Shown here in pieces: positions 1 to 10,894 of a stretch of 35,430 bases of DNA. Numbering within the stretch: the stretch's first letter is position 1; each line of letters begins with the position of its first letter. The stretch lies in contig NZ_JARGPK010000037.1 of the NCBI RefSeq assembly GCF_029212575.1, positions 1-35,430 on the forward strand, given 5' to 3'. Both the position numbers and the translations under genes were made by a program. Source of the stretch: Antarcticimicrobium sp. (GTDB taxonomy: Bacteria; Pseudomonadota; Alphaproteobacteria; Rhodobacterales; Rhodobacteraceae). Under the pieces are notes generated by a model. That model was not told where the DNA came from, made no database searches, and saw nothing but the letters and a program-made list of their open reading frames with translations.

Positions 1-250
1 CATGCCGGATTGCTACGCGCGCGCCGACGGATCGGCAAGCCGGATTTGCCACCGCAAGCTGCCGGGGAGGGGCGAATGCCGATGTTCCGGAACGTCAGTC
101 ATTGCCAAGCCCCCCCGTGGTTTGGCAGGAATTGCGTGGGAGGAAATTGGGCAACAGGCGGGATCGAACCGATTGCGCGTCGCTCAGGCTTCTCGACATT
201 CGAATTCACCCGGGCCGCAGCGGCCCGACGGCAACCCCGAGGAGTGCGCC

Positions 251-1876
251 ATGCTTGGCCAGATGATGACCAAACCCCTGCTGATTTCGTCCCTGATCGA
301 CCATGCCGAACGGTATCACGGCGAAACGCCGATCATCTCGGTGAACACCACCGGCGGCGGTGCCGAGGAAACCAGCTGGGGCGCGGTGGCGAAAAACGCG
401 CGCCGGCTCGGTTCGGCGTTGAGCAAGCTGGGGCTCGACCCGCAGGCCCGCTGCGCCACCATCGCCTGGAACAACCGGCGTCACCTGGAAATCTACTACG
501 GGGTGTCCGGCGCCGGCTTCGTCTGCCACACCATCAACCCGCGACTGTTCCCCGAGCAGCTGGTCTACATCGTCAACCATGCCGAGGACAAGGTACTGTT
601 CGTCGATGCCACCTTCCTGCCGCTGGTGGTGAAGCTGCGCGACCAACTGCCCGGCCTCGATCATGTGGTCCTTATGGGGCCGCACGACGATCAGATGGCG
701 GAGCAACTGCCCGGGCTGAAATTCTACGACGATGTCCTGCATGACGGCGATCCGGATTTCGCCTGGCCGGAGTTCGACGAGAACACCGCCTCGTCGCTGT
801 GCTATACATCGGGGACCACGGGCAACCCCAAGGGCGTTCTCTATTCACACCGCTCGACGGTGCTGCATGCCTTTGCGTCGAACACCAGCGACGTGATCGG
901 CTATTCGGCGATGGACGTGGTGATGCCGGTGGTGCCGATGTTCCACGTCAACGCCTGGGGTTCGCCCTATGGCTGTGCCATGTCCGGGGCATCGCTGGTG
1001 CTGCCGGGGCCGGACCTGCACGGCGAGGCGCTGGTCAAGCTGATCGACGGACATGACGTGACCCTGGCCATGGGGGTGCCGACGATCTGGCTGGGTCTGC
1101 TGGGATATGCCCGGCAGGCAGGCTCGAAACTGGACAGCCTGACGCGCACGGTGATCGGCGGCTCGGCCTGCCCGCCGTCGATGATCAAAGAGTTCCGCGA
1201 CACCTACGGGGTGGAGACGGTGCACGCCTGGGGCATGAGCGAGATGAGCCCGCTGGGCACCTCGAACCAGCCGCTGGCCAAGCACAGGGCGCTGACCGAG
1301 GAGGCCCGGCACAAGCTGCGCGAGAACCAGGGCCGACCGCCGTTCGGCGTGGAGCTGAAGATCGTCGATGACCACGGCAACACCCTGCCCAATGACGGCG
1401 AGGCGCAGGGCGACCTGATGGTGCGCGGCCACTGGGTGCTGGACAGCTATTTCCGTATGGGCGACCAGGACATCCTGGAGGATGGCTGGTTCGCCACCGG
1501 CGACGTGGCGACGCTGGACCCGGACGGGTACATGACCATCCGCGACCGCTCCAAGGACATCATCAAATCCGGCGGTGAATGGATCAGCTCGGTCGAGCTG
1601 GAGAACATCGCCATGGGGCACCCCAAGCTGGCCAATGCGGCGGTGATCGGTGTGCCGCACCCGAAATGGGACGAGCGCCCGGTGCTGGTCGCCGTGCCCG
1701 CCGAAGGGGAAACCGTGACCGAGGACGAGCTGCGCGCCTATTACGAGGACAAGATCGCCGGCTGGCAGATCCCCGACCGTGTGGTGTTCACCGAGGCGCT
1801 GCCGCTCAATGCCACCGGCAAGGTGCTCAAGCGGACCCTGCGCGAGCTCTACGGCGACCTGCTGCAGGAGGGGTGA
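251..1876 (+). CDS. dmdB: Acyl-CoA synthetase, DmdB-like (3-methylmercaptopropionyl-CoA ligase)
   Basis: ATP-dependent acyl-CoA ligase of the AMP-forming (ANL) family, 541 residues. The ATG at 251 has a GAGGAG ribosome site 7-8 bases upstream; the frame stays open further upstream but without a plausible start. Seen: the AMP/phosphate loop [12 protein letters not shown] at residues 185-196, GWFATGD at 412-418, the hinge [13 protein letters not shown] from 432, and the catalytic lysine of the C-terminal motif (TGK) at about residue 524. The N-terminus [15 protein letters not shown] and the whole sequence resemble, from memory, roseobacter DmdB, which converts 3-methylmercaptopropionate to its CoA thioester in DMSP demethylation. 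dmdA, dmdC and dmdD are not nearby. A general medium/long-chain fatty acyl-CoA ligase is the alternative. Family certain, substrate probable. Confidence 0.85.
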   Translation: MLGQMMTKPLLISSLIDHAERYHGETPIISVNTTGGGAEETSWGAVAKNARRLGSALSKLGLDPQARCATIAWNNRRHLEIYYGVSGAGFVCHTINPRLFPEQLVYIVNHAEDKVLFVDATFLPLVVKLRDQLPGLDHVVLMGPHDDQMAEQLPGLKFYDDVLHDGDPDFAWPEFDENTASSLCYTSGTTGNPKGVLYSHRSTVLHAFASNTSDVIGYSAMDVVMPVVPMFHVNAWGSPYGCAMSGASLVLPGPDLHGEALVKLIDGHDVTLAMGVPTIWLGLLGYARQAGSKLDSLTRTVIGGSACPPSMIKEFRDTYGVETVHAWGMSEMSPLGTSNQPLAKHRALTEEARHKLRENQGRPPFGVELKIVDDHGNTLPNDGEAQGDLMVRGHWVLDSYFRMGDQDILEDGWFATGDVATLDPDGYMTIRDRSKDIIKSGGEWISSVELENIAMGHPKLANAAVIGVPHPKWDERPVLVAVPAEGETVTEDELRAYYEDKIAGWQIPDRVVFTEALPLNATGKVLKRTLRELYGDLLQEG

Positions 1877-1955
1877 GGCCCGTCTCGGAAACCGTCCGGG
1901 GGACGGTTTCAGGGCCGAACGGGCGGAGCCCTGGCAAGGGCCCGTCTCGGAAACC
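1877..1955. repeat. Two 17-base direct repeats plus hairpin after dmdB
   Basis: The 17-base word GGCCCGTCTCGGAAACC begins immediately after the dmdB stop (1877-1893) and recurs at 1939-1955. Between the copies, GAAACCGTCC (1888-1897) and GGACGGTTTC (1901-1910) form a perfect 10-bp stem with a 3-base loop, without a T tract. The gap 1877-2193 holds only this element, a terminator and a GC-rich palindrome; no gene is visible in it. Confidence 0.7.
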
Positions 1956-1971
1956 CTCAAGGAAGATCGCG

Positions 1972-1998
1972 AAAGGCGCCGCTGGCGCCTTTTTCTTT
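1972..1998 (+). terminator. Rho-independent terminator of dmdB
   Basis: AAAGGCGCC (1972-1980), loop GCT, GGCGCCTTT (1984-1992), running into the T-rich tract TTTTTCTTT. This is a 9-bp stem with a U-run on the dmdB strand, about 95 bases after the stop codon. Confidence 0.8.
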
Positions 1999-2040
1999 GA
2001 GCGTTCCCCCTCATTTCTTTGAGCATGCCCCCTCCCTGAC

Positions 2041-2061
2041 CCTCCCCCTCCGAGGGGGAGG
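2041..2061. repeat. C/G-rich palindrome
   Basis: CCTCCCCCTC (2041-2050) and GAGGGGGAGG (2052-2061) are perfect inverted copies separated by one base. Intergenic palindromes of this composition recur in many Rhodobacteraceae genomes as far as I recall; no function is inferred. Confidence 0.55.
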
Positions 2062-2193
2062 GGACGCAAGCGGCGGCCGGGATCTGGGGGGCCGGTCTTG
2101 GGCATGTCGCGGGCGCTATCGGGCAAGCGCGGCGGCGCGTCAGGCGCATGCCTGTGGCTCGGTCGATCAGGTTAGTCTATGTTGAGGAGGGCC

Positions 2194-2267
2194 TGGAGCG
2201 GGTAACGAGAATCGAACTCGTAACTTAAGCTTGGGAAGCTCGCGTGATACCTTTTCACCATACCCGC
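2194..2267 (-). tRNA. tRNA-Gly (anticodon CCC)
   Basis: On the minus strand the acceptor GCGGGTA pairs with TACCCGC, followed by discriminator T and an encoded CCA (2196-2194). The D stem is GTGA/TCAC. The anticodon loop TTCCCAA gives CCC. The T arm is ACGAG-TTCGATT-CTCGT with a 4-base variable loop. The anticodon stem is weak at its base: a C-A mismatch at 27-43 and a G-T at 28-42. It has its own promoter just upstream. Confidence 0.95.
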
Positions 2268-2280
2268 GCTCTGAAGGTCC

Positions 2281-2309
2281 GAAATACGCCCGGCGTGCGG
2301 GCGCGTCAA
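2281..2309 (-). promoter_or_regulatory. Promoter of tRNA-Gly
   Basis: On the minus strand, TTGACG (2309-2304), a 17-base spacer and TATTTC (2286-2281) place a start about 7 bases before the tRNA 5' end. The -35 is strong and the -10 weak. Confidence 0.5.
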
Positions 2310-2425
2310 GGGGCGAAGCGGGCGGATCGGCCGGCATGTCCGCTCACGCAGCGGCACCTCCACCGCGAAATCTCAGGCCAACGCTGGCAGGTCTTTTTCT
2401 GGCCCGAAATACTCCCGCCGGAGGC

Positions 2426-2442
2426 CCGCCCCGAAGGGGCGG
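2426..2442 (-). terminator. Hairpin after the ASKHA protein gene
   Basis: CCGCCCC (2426-2432) and GGGGCGG (2436-2442) make a 7-bp stem immediately after the stop codon of the minus-strand gene. Further on the minus strand comes a Gly/Cys-rich CTCCGGCGGGAGTATTT-like segment and then AGAAAAA, so termination is plausible but there is no clean U-run at the stem base. Confidence 0.45.
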
Positions 2443-4485
2443 TCACCCGCGCCGACGGCGGCGTCGTCCACCAGACTCGCCCCCTCCGCCGGCGTTGAAA
2501 CTGGGGCTGGGCAATTGCACCACCTTTGCCAGTTCCGGAAACGGGTCGGTCTTGTGCGGGATGGCGTTGGCGGCGACGAAATGCTCCTGGAACTTCGGCT
2601 CGATCGCGGTTTCCACCTTGGTGATCTCGCGCACGGTTCTCTCGATCTCGGCGCGCGCGGCGATGTTGCACAGCGCGATGCGCGCCCCGGTCCCGGCGGC
2701 GTTGCCGGCGCTGGTGACCTTGTCGAGCGGCGCGTCGGGGATCATGCCCAGAACCATGGCGTGCTTTGTCGAGATATGCGCGCCGAATGCCCCGGCGAGC
2801 ACCACGCGGTCCACCTTGTCCACGCCCATCTCGTCCATCAGCAGGCGCGCGCCGGCATAAAGCGCCGACTTGGCCAGCTGGATGGCGCGGATGTCGCCCT
2901 GGGTGACGGTGATGCGTGGCCCGCCCTGATCGCTGGCATCGTGGATCAGGTAGGAATGCGTGCGTCCCTCGGGCAGGCAGCGGGGAGTGCCGGTCTGCTC
3001 GGCCGATCCGATCAGGCCGGAGCCGTCGACCAGCCCCGCGATGCGCATTTCCGCCACCGCCTCGATGATGCCCGAGCCGCAGATACCGGTGATGCCGGTG
3101 GTCGCAGTGGCGGCGTCAAAGCCGGGATCGGTCGACCACAACTCGCAGCCGATCACCTTGAAACGCGGCTCCTTGGTCTCCGGGTCGATCTCGACCCGTT
3201 CGATGGCGCCGGGCGCGGCGCGTTGGCCGGCGCTGATCTGTGCCCCCTCGAAGGCCGGGCCGGTGGGCGAGGAACAGGCGAGCACGCGGGTCTTGTTACC
3301 CAGCAGCAGCTCGGCGTTGGTGCCCACGTCCACGATCAGCACCAGGTCCTCGGACTTGCCCGGTTGCTCCGACAGCGCCACGGCGGCGGCGTCCGCCCCC
3401 ACGTGGCCCGCGATGCAGGGCAGCAGGTATATGCGCGCGCGCGGGTTCATCGCGTCAAGCCCCATCTCCAGCGCGCCCAGCCGCATGGAATCGGAGGAGG
3501 CCAGCGCAAAGGGCGCCTGTCCCAGCTCTACCGGGTCGAGGCCCAGCAGCAGGTGATGCATCACCGGGTTGCAGACGAACACCGTTTCCAGGATCAGGCC
3601 CGGGTCGATGTTACCCTCTTCGGCGATGGTGCGGGTCAGGTCGTTTAGTGCCTCGCGCACCGCCGCCGTCATCTCCTTGTCGCCGCCGGGGTTCATCATC
3701 GCGTAGGAGACCCGGCTCATCAGGTCCTCGCCGAAGCGGATCTGCGGGTTCATGATGCCGGAGGAGGCGATCACCGCGCCGGTGTCCAGATCGGTCAGAT
3801 GCGCGGCGATGGTGGTCGAGCCGAGGTCGATGGCCAGCCCGTAAAGCCCGCCCTCGTGCAACCCGGGCCAGATCTCGGTGATGCGAGCGGCGCCGCCGGC
3901 GTGATCGCGGTAGAGCGCAACGGTGACCTGCCACTTTCCCTTGCGCAGGGTGGGCTGGAGTTTCGACAGCAGGGTCAGATCGGCGGTAACGCTCTCGATC
4001 CCCCATTGCTCGCGCAGGGCGCGTTCCAACCGCTCCAGATCGCCGGTGGGCGAATGCATGTCGGGTTCGTCCACCTCGACGAAAAACAGCCGCGTGGCCG
4101 GGTCCATGGTGATGGCGCGCACGGCGGCGGCCTTGCGCACCACCTGGCGGTGAACCTGGCTTTCGGGGGGCACGTCGATCACCACGTCGCCCTGGATCGT
4201 CGCCTGACAGCCCAGCCGGCGCCCCGGCTTCAGCCCGCGCTTGTCGTCATAGCGTTGCTCGACAGCGTTCCACTCCGACAGCGCGCCCTCGCGCACGGTG
4301 ACACCATGTTTGGGAAATTCGCCATAGGACGGGGTGACCTGGCATTTCGAACAGATGCCGCGCCCGCCGCAGACCGAATCCAGATCGACTCCGAGCTGGC
4401 GCGCGGCGGTCAGGACCGGGGTGTCCTTGGGGAAATGCCCGCGTTTGCCGGAGGGGGTGAAGACGACGAGGGGATCGGTGCTCAT
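2443..4485 (-). CDS. [2Fe-2S] ferredoxin/ASKHA protein, corrinoid-activator (RamA/RACo) family
   Basis: 680 residues. The N-terminal domain is a plant-type ferredoxin: Cys39, Cys45 and Cys48 in CGGRGICSKC and Cys93 in LGCQA are the cluster ligands. The middle and C-terminal parts are an ASKHA-type ATPase (the DUF4445 family): LAIDLGSTTIAAHL starts near residue 217 and IVDVGTNAELLLG follows. The family uses ATP and electrons to return inactive cob(II)alamin on corrinoid proteins to cob(I)alamin, as in methyltransferase systems. The last residues are an Arg-rich tail (GGRRRRRRG). The start has only a weak ribosome site. No corrinoid protein or methyltransferase partner is in the window, so the specific target is unknown. 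Confidence 0.85.
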   Translation of the reverse strand: MSTDPLVVFTPSGKRGHFPKDTPVLTAARQLGVDLDSVCGGRGICSKCQVTPSYGEFPKHGVTVREGALSEWNAVEQRYDDKRGLKPGRRLGCQATIQGDVVIDVPPESQVHRQVVRKAAAVRAITMDPATRLFFVEVDEPDMHSPTGDLERLERALREQWGIESVTADLTLLSKLQPTLRKGKWQVTVALYRDHAGGAARITEIWPGLHEGGLYGLAIDLGSTTIAAHLTDLDTGAVIASSGIMNPQIRFGEDLMSRVSYAMMNPGGDKEMTAAVREALNDLTRTIAEEGNIDPGLILETVFVCNPVMHHLLLGLDPVELGQAPFALASSDSMRLGALEMGLDAMNPRARIYLLPCIAGHVGADAAAVALSEQPGKSEDLVLIVDVGTNAELLLGNKTRVLACSSPTGPAFEGAQISAGQRAAPGAIERVEIDPETKEPRFKVIGCELWSTDPGFDAATATTGITGICGSGIIEAVAEMRIAGLVDGSGLIGSAEQTGTPRCLPEGRTHSYLIHDASDQGGPRITVTQGDIRAIQLAKSALYAGARLLMDEMGVDKVDRVVLAGAFGAHISTKHAMVLGMIPDAPLDKVTSAGNAAGTGARIALCNIAARAEIERTVREITKVETAIEPKFQEHFVAANAIPHKTDPFPELAKVVQLPSPSFNAGGGGESGGRRRRRRG

Positions 4486-4581
4486 GATCGGCCTGTAATT
4501 GTTGGGTGTTCGCGCAGGGGCAACTTACCCTTTTGCGGCCTGGGCGAAAGGGCGGATGCGGCAAATCCCGGTCTGGCCGCG

Positions 4582-5556
4582 TCACGCCGGCCCGTTGCCG
4601 CCCCCGTTGGCGCCCTCGAAGACGTAGCCGAGAAGGTTCAGAAGCACCTGCGCGGCCAGGACCGAGGTCACCTCGGCCGGATCATAGGGCGGGGCGACCT
4701 CGACCAGGTCGATGCCGACGATCTCATGGCTCTGCGCCACCCGCTGCAGGATCTCAATCACCTCGTAATAGAGGAACCCGCCGTGGCTGGGGGTGCCGGT
4801 GCCCGGCGCGATCGAGGGGCAGAAGCCGTCGATGTCGATGGTGATATAAACCCGCGCACCTTGCGGAATGCGTGCTGCGGTGGCCTCGGGCCCCAGCGCG
4901 CGCACCTGCCGCACCGACAGGATGTCCGAGCCCATCTTGCGGGCGTCGTCATAGCCCTCTTTCGTGGTCGAGGAGACGTTGCGGATGCCAAGTTGGGTCA
5001 GCCCGGTCACGTAATCATGATCGGCGGCGCGGCGCATCGGGCTGCCGTGACCGTGGCGCACCCCGTGGCGTTCATCGACGAAATCGAGGTGCGCGTCGAT
5101 CTGCAGCACGTGGATCTCGCCGCGGCCTTGATACGCATTGATGCAGGGGATGGTGATCGAATGGTCTCCGCCGATGGTCACCGGCAGGGCGCCGGCGTCG
5201 AGGATGGCGCGCACGCCGGTCTCGATGTTGGCATGGCTTTTCGCGGTGTCGGTATGGACGATGTCGGCATCGCCGATATCGACGATGCGGATATCGGGGC
5301 CGAGATAGGTCCTGTCGTCCTCGTGGTCATAGGCGCCGGCATGGCCGAAGCTGAACAGCGTGCTCGCCTCGCGCACCCCGCGCGGGCCGAACCGCGCGCC
5401 GGCGCGCCACTGGGTGCCGAAGTCATACGGCGCGCCGAGGATCGCCGCGTCGGCCTCGATCGCCGACCAGTCCTGCACATAGGGCCGCTTGCCGAAGGTC
5501 GGGATGCCGACGAAGGGCAGGTTGAGGCGGCCCTTGTCGTAGTCGTGGGTTGTCAT
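4582..5556 (-). CDS. speB: Agmatinase-family ureohydrolase
   Basis: 324 residues, the usual length for agmatinases. A longer open frame exists upstream but the ATG at 5556 (MTTHDYDKGR) begins the conserved family region. Binuclear manganese ligands are visible: His132 in GGDHS, Asp154/His156/Asp158 in DAHLD, and Asp241/Asp243 in TIDIDG. The family hydrolyses a guanidino group to release urea; agmatine to putrescine is the commonest activity, but guanidinobutyrate or guanidinopropionate hydrolysis cannot be excluded from sequence alone. It lies 98 bases before the corrinoid-activator-like gene on the same strand and is divergent from guaB. No polyamine genes are adjacent. Confidence 0.85.
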   Translation of the reverse strand: MTTHDYDKGRLNLPFVGIPTFGKRPYVQDWSAIEADAAILGAPYDFGTQWRAGARFGPRGVREASTLFSFGHAGAYDHEDDRTYLGPDIRIVDIGDADIVHTDTAKSHANIETGVRAILDAGALPVTIGGDHSITIPCINAYQGRGEIHVLQIDAHLDFVDERHGVRHGHGSPMRRAADHDYVTGLTQLGIRNVSSTTKEGYDDARKMGSDILSVRQVRALGPEATAARIPQGARVYITIDIDGFCPSIAPGTGTPSHGGFLYYEVIEILQRVAQSHEIVGIDLVEVAPPYDPAEVTSVLAAQVLLNLLGYVFEGANGGGNGPA

Positions 5557-5661
5557 CGCGCCGTGCTCCGCCGGTTGGGTCTGTCGGCTCAGGCTGCGAC
5601 CAATGCGCCGCGGCGGCAAGGGGCGAATTGGCCTTTTCTCTTTCGGCCTTCCATGTAATAG

Positions 5662-7282
<1,621 letters not shown>

Positions 7283-7286
<4 letters not shown>

Positions 7287-8461
7287 CCCCGGCGGCGCGG
7301 ATGCAGGCCGCGATCGAGATCCTTGATGCCAACCTTGCCGGAACACCCGCCGAACAGGCTCTGACCGGCTGGGCGCGGCGCAGCCGCTTTGCCGGTTCCA
7401 AGGACCGCGCGGCGGTGCGCGATCATGTCTTTGACGTGCTGCGGTGTCGCCGTTCCCTGGCGGCGCTTGGCGGCGGCGAGACCGGCCGGGCGCTGATCCT
7501 GGGGGCCTGCCGCCGCGACGGGGTGGATCCCGATACGCTCTTTTCCGGCCAGGGTTATGCCCCGGCGCCGCTCACCGAAGAAGAGCGCGCGGCCGGGAAG
7601 CCACCGGCCGAGGGGCCCGAGGTGCTGGACATCCCCGACTGGCTCTGGACCGCGTTCCGCGACAGCCTCGGCGCGGCGGCCGAGACCTGCGCCCGTGCGT
7701 TGCAACACCGCGCGCCCGTGTTCCTGCGCGTCAACCTGGCTAGGACGGACCGCGATGCGGCGGCCGCAGCACTGGCCGCCGAAGGGGTCGGGACGCAGCC
7801 CGCCGCCTCGGCGGATACCGCGCTTGAGGTTCTGGCGGGGGCGCGGCGCATCCGCAACTGCGCGGCCTACCGCGACGGGCTGGTGGAGTTGCAGGACGCC
7901 GCCAGCCAGGCATTGGTCGAGGCGCTGCCGCTGGCCGGGGGCGAGCGGGTGCTGGATTACTGCGCCGGCGGCGGCGGCAAGACGCTGGCCATCGGGGCGC
8001 GGGCGAAGGTGACGCTGTTTGCCCATGACGCCGCGCCCCAGCGGATGCGCGATCTGCCGGACCGCGCCGGGCGTGCGGGGCTGGCGGTCGATCTGCTGGA
8101 CGCGGACGGCATTGCACGCGAGGCGCCCTTCGACCTGGTGCTCGGCGACGTGCCCTGTTCCGGCAGTGGTGCGTGGCGGCGCGCGCCGGAGGGCAAGTGG
8201 CGCCTGACGCCGGACATGCTGGACGATCTGGCCGCGACGCAGGCCGAAATCCTCGACCGGGCCGCCGATCTGGTCGCGCCGGGAGGCGTGCTGGCCTATG
8301 CCACCTGTTCGCTGCTGGCGCGGGAAAACGGCGATCAGATCGCCGGTTTTCTGGACCGACATCCCGGCTGGCGCTGCACCTGGCAACATTCGTGGCCGGT
8401 TGCCGACGGGCATGACGGGTTCTTCTCGGCGCACTTGACCCGTGCCGCGGACCGGGCATAA
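7283..8461 (+). CDS. rsmB: RsmB-like rRNA cytosine-C5 methyltransferase
   Basis: 392 residues from the ATG at 7283, which has GGAG about 9 bases upstream; an in-frame TTG at 7265 would add six residues. The enzyme family transfers a methyl from SAM to C5 of a cytosine in RNA; RsmB modifies 16S rRNA C967. The N-terminal third is the NusB-like region. The C-terminal domain has the SAM site VLDYCAGGGGKTLA and the two family cysteines: Cys292 in DVPCSGSGAW and Cys342 in YATCSLL. The KWRLTP segment between them is also family-typical. The exact target base is inferred from family. Confidence 0.85.
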
Positions 8462-8486
8462 TCGCCTTTGGGTGGAAAATCAGCGC

Positions 8487-8503
8487 GTTAAACCGGGTTT
8501 AAC
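8487..8503. promoter_or_regulatory. CtrA-type binding site upstream of cckA
   Basis: GTTAAACCGGGTTTAAC is an 8-1-8 perfect inverted repeat that contains TTAA (8488-8491), seven bases, TTAA (8499-8502) and C. This is the full TTAA-N7-TTAA(C) CtrA box of alphaproteobacteria. It lies 52 bases before the preferred cckA start, in the only non-coding DNA between rsmB and cckA. Confidence 0.65.
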
Positions 8504-8554
8504 CGCTGTGCCGCGAAATGGGTGGTAACGAATCCCCACGGACGGAGCCAGAAT

Positions 8555-10861
8555 GTGACCAGCCGCCCGATCAACGCCAGAACGCTTCTTCCTCTTCCCG
8601 CGCCGGAGCAGGCGCGCGTCGCTGCCGTACTGGTGCTGGCGGTCTGCCTGTTGGCGGGCGGGGTGTGGATGCTGCCGCCCGGGTTGCCCGCCCGGATGCT
8701 GACCGTCGCGGGGGTGACCCTGGTCGCGGTCAGCCTGGGGATGGCGCTGCGGCGGCTGGTGGCGCGGCGCGGGCTGGACATCGCCAATGACATGCTGGAG
8801 GGCTTCATCGAGAACGACGCTGCGGCCAGTATCATCACCGATGCCGATGGCGCGATCCTGGCCCGCAACGCCGCCGCCGAGGCCCTGTTTCCCGAAACCG
8901 AAAGCGAAACGCTGGCCGCCACCCTGCGCGGGGTACTTGCCAATCCCTCGTCGGTCCTGTTCCGGTTGCAGCGCCACGCGGAACAGAACGGGGCCGCGCA
9001 TGAGGATATCGTGACGCGGCGCGGCCACGTCCGGCTGGCGGTGCACCGGACCGGGAAACAGGGCTTTTTGTGGCGGGTCGAGGACATGTCGGAACGACCG
9101 CACGCCGGCGCCAGCGCGGCGACCTTCCCGGTGCCGCTGATCTCGCTGGGGCGGTCCGGAACCGTGCTCTTCATGAACGAGGCGGCACGGGCACTGGCCG
9201 GGCAGCGGGTGAAATCGCTGGACCGGCTGTTTCCGTCGTTGCCGCTGAGTCCCGGCAAGGTCAACGTGATGTCGACCAGGGAGGGGTTGCGCGACGTGCT
9301 GGTGGCCGAGTTTTCCGGCAGCGCCGGGCGGCGCGAGCTGTTTTTCCTGCCGTCCGAGGGGGCGGGCGGGGAGACGCGCGCATCGGGATTCGAGACTCTG
9401 CCGGTGGCGATGCTCAAGGTGGGAACGGATGGCCGAATCCTCGCCGCCAACCGACTGGCGGTCGATCTGCTGGGGGGGGCGCCCGGCGAGAATGCGACGC
9501 TGGATTCCATGATGCAGGGTCTGGGCCGTCCCTTGATGGATTGGCTGCGCGAAACCGCGGCGGACCGGGGGGCCGGGCAGACATCGGAGTTCCTTCGGCT
9601 GACGCGCAAGGACAAGGAGATCTTTGTCCAGGTCAGCCTGAGCCGGGTGGTCGAGAACGGAACCTCGATCCTGATCGCGGTGCTGAACGATGCCACCGAA
9701 CTGAAGACTCTGGAGGCCCAATTCGTCCAGAGCCAGAAGATGCAGGCGATCGGCCAACTCGCCGGCGGAATCGCGCATGATTTCAACAACCTGCTGACAG
9801 CGATTTCGGGGCATTGCGACCTGCTTCTGCTGCGCCACGACCAGGGCGATCAGGATTTCGGCGATCTGGAGCAGATCCGCCAGAACGCCAACCGGGCGGC
9901 GGCGCTGGTGGGGCAATTGCTCGCCTTTTCGCGCAAGCAGACGCTCCGGCCCGAGGTGCTGGACCTGCGCGATACGCTGTCGGACCTGACCCATCTGCTG
10001 AACCGGCTGGTGGGCGAGAAGGTGACCCTGACGCTCAGCCACGATCCGGTGCTGCGCCCGATCCGGGCCGACAAGCGGCAGCTGGAGCAGGTTCTGATGA
10101 ACCTGGTGGTGAATGCCCGCGATGCTATGCCGCAAGGGGGGGAGATCCGGATCGAGACCGAGGTGGTGACCCTGGACGAGCCGATGCGGCGCGACCGGGC
10201 AATGGTGCCGCCGGGGGACTACGTGACCGTCAAGGTGCGGGACGAGGGGGTGGGAATCCCCGGCGACGACATGCCGAAGGTGTTCGAGCCGTTTTTCACC
10301 ACCAAGCGCCCGGGCGAGGGCACCGGGCTCGGCCTGTCGACCGCCTATGGCATCATCAAACAGACCGGCGGGTTCATCTTCGTCGACAGTGTCGAGGGAA
10401 GCGGCACCGAATTCACCCTGTTCTTCCCCGCGTTCAACCGAAGCGACGCCGAAATGCCGGCCGTCGCGGCCCCGTCCGGCACCGCGTCGCACCAGGGCGA
10501 TGGCGTGGTCCTGCTGGTCGAGGACGAGGCGCCGGTGCGGGCCTTTGCCGCCCGTGCGCTGCGCCTGCGCGGCTATACCGTGCTCGAGGCGGAATCGGCC
10601 GAGGATGCTCTGCAGATGCTCGATGATCCGCTGCTGAGGGTGGATGTCTTCGTCACCGATGTGGTGATGCCCGGTATGGACGGGCCAAGCTGGGTCCGCA
10701 AGGCCCGCGAACAGCGCCCCGAGGTGCGGGTGGTCTTTGTCTCGGGCTATGCCGAGGGGGCCTTCGGCGAGGCGGAGCCGGAGGTTCCAAACTCGGTGTT
10801 TCTGCCCAAACCCTTCTCTCTCACCCAGTTGGCCGAAACCGTGTACGAACAGATGCACTGA
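8555..10861 (+). CDS. cckA: Hybrid histidine kinase CckA
   Basis: 768 residues from GTG 8555, chosen because GGAG lies 7 bases upstream; GTG 8522 in the same frame lacks a ribosome site. CckA feeds phosphate through ChpT to CtrA, controlling cell cycle, motility and gene transfer agents in this group. Two membrane segments lie near residues 15-60, followed by PAS-like sensing regions ([34 protein letters not shown]). The phosphoacceptor is His408 in [11 protein letters not shown]. The ATP-binding domain ends in [21 protein letters not shown]. The receiver domain ([13 protein letters not shown]) has its phospho-aspartate at about Asp702 in [11 protein letters not shown]. The HDFNNLL box and domain order are typical of CckA. 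A CtrA box lies directly upstream. Confidence 0.93.
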   Translation: MTSRPINARTLLPLPAPEQARVAAVLVLAVCLLAGGVWMLPPGLPARMLTVAGVTLVAVSLGMALRRLVARRGLDIANDMLEGFIENDAAASIITDADGAILARNAAAEALFPETESETLAATLRGVLANPSSVLFRLQRHAEQNGAAHEDIVTRRGHVRLAVHRTGKQGFLWRVEDMSERPHAGASAATFPVPLISLGRSGTVLFMNEAARALAGQRVKSLDRLFPSLPLSPGKVNVMSTREGLRDVLVAEFSGSAGRRELFFLPSEGAGGETRASGFETLPVAMLKVGTDGRILAANRLAVDLLGGAPGENATLDSMMQGLGRPLMDWLRETAADRGAGQTSEFLRLTRKDKEIFVQVSLSRVVENGTSILIAVLNDATELKTLEAQFVQSQKMQAIGQLAGGIAHDFNNLLTAISGHCDLLLLRHDQGDQDFGDLEQIRQNANRAAALVGQLLAFSRKQTLRPEVLDLRDTLSDLTHLLNRLVGEKVTLTLSHDPVLRPIRADKRQLEQVLMNLVVNARDAMPQGGEIRIETEVVTLDEPMRRDRAMVPPGDYVTVKVRDEGVGIPGDDMPKVFEPFFTTKRPGEGTGLGLSTAYGIIKQTGGFIFVDSVEGSGTEFTLFFPAFNRSDAEMPAVAAPSGTASHQGDGVVLLVEDEAPVRAFAARALRLRGYTVLEAESAEDALQMLDDPLLRVDVFVTDVVMPGMDGPSWVRKAREQRPEVRVVFVSGYAEGAFGEAEPEVPNSVFLPKPFSLTQLAETVYEQMH

Positions 10862-10894
10862 GACCGGCGGCGGCAAGGCGGTGAAACATGGGCG

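Noticed and set aside
1-250. Open frame upstream of the dmdB start
   Set aside because: It lacks a plausible start with a ribosome site, and homologous DmdB proteins begin at the ATG at 251; I see no other gene in this stretch.
3799-5658. A plus-strand open frame of 619 codons opposite the ASKHA and ureohydrolase genes
   Set aside because: It spans two real genes and their gap on the other strand and has no recognisable family, so it is a shadow.
8480-10876. A minus-strand open frame of 798 codons opposite cckA
   Set aside because: It is antisense to a complete, well-recognised gene; its product is rich in His, Gln, Arg and Gly with no domain, as expected for a shadow frame in GC-rich DNA.
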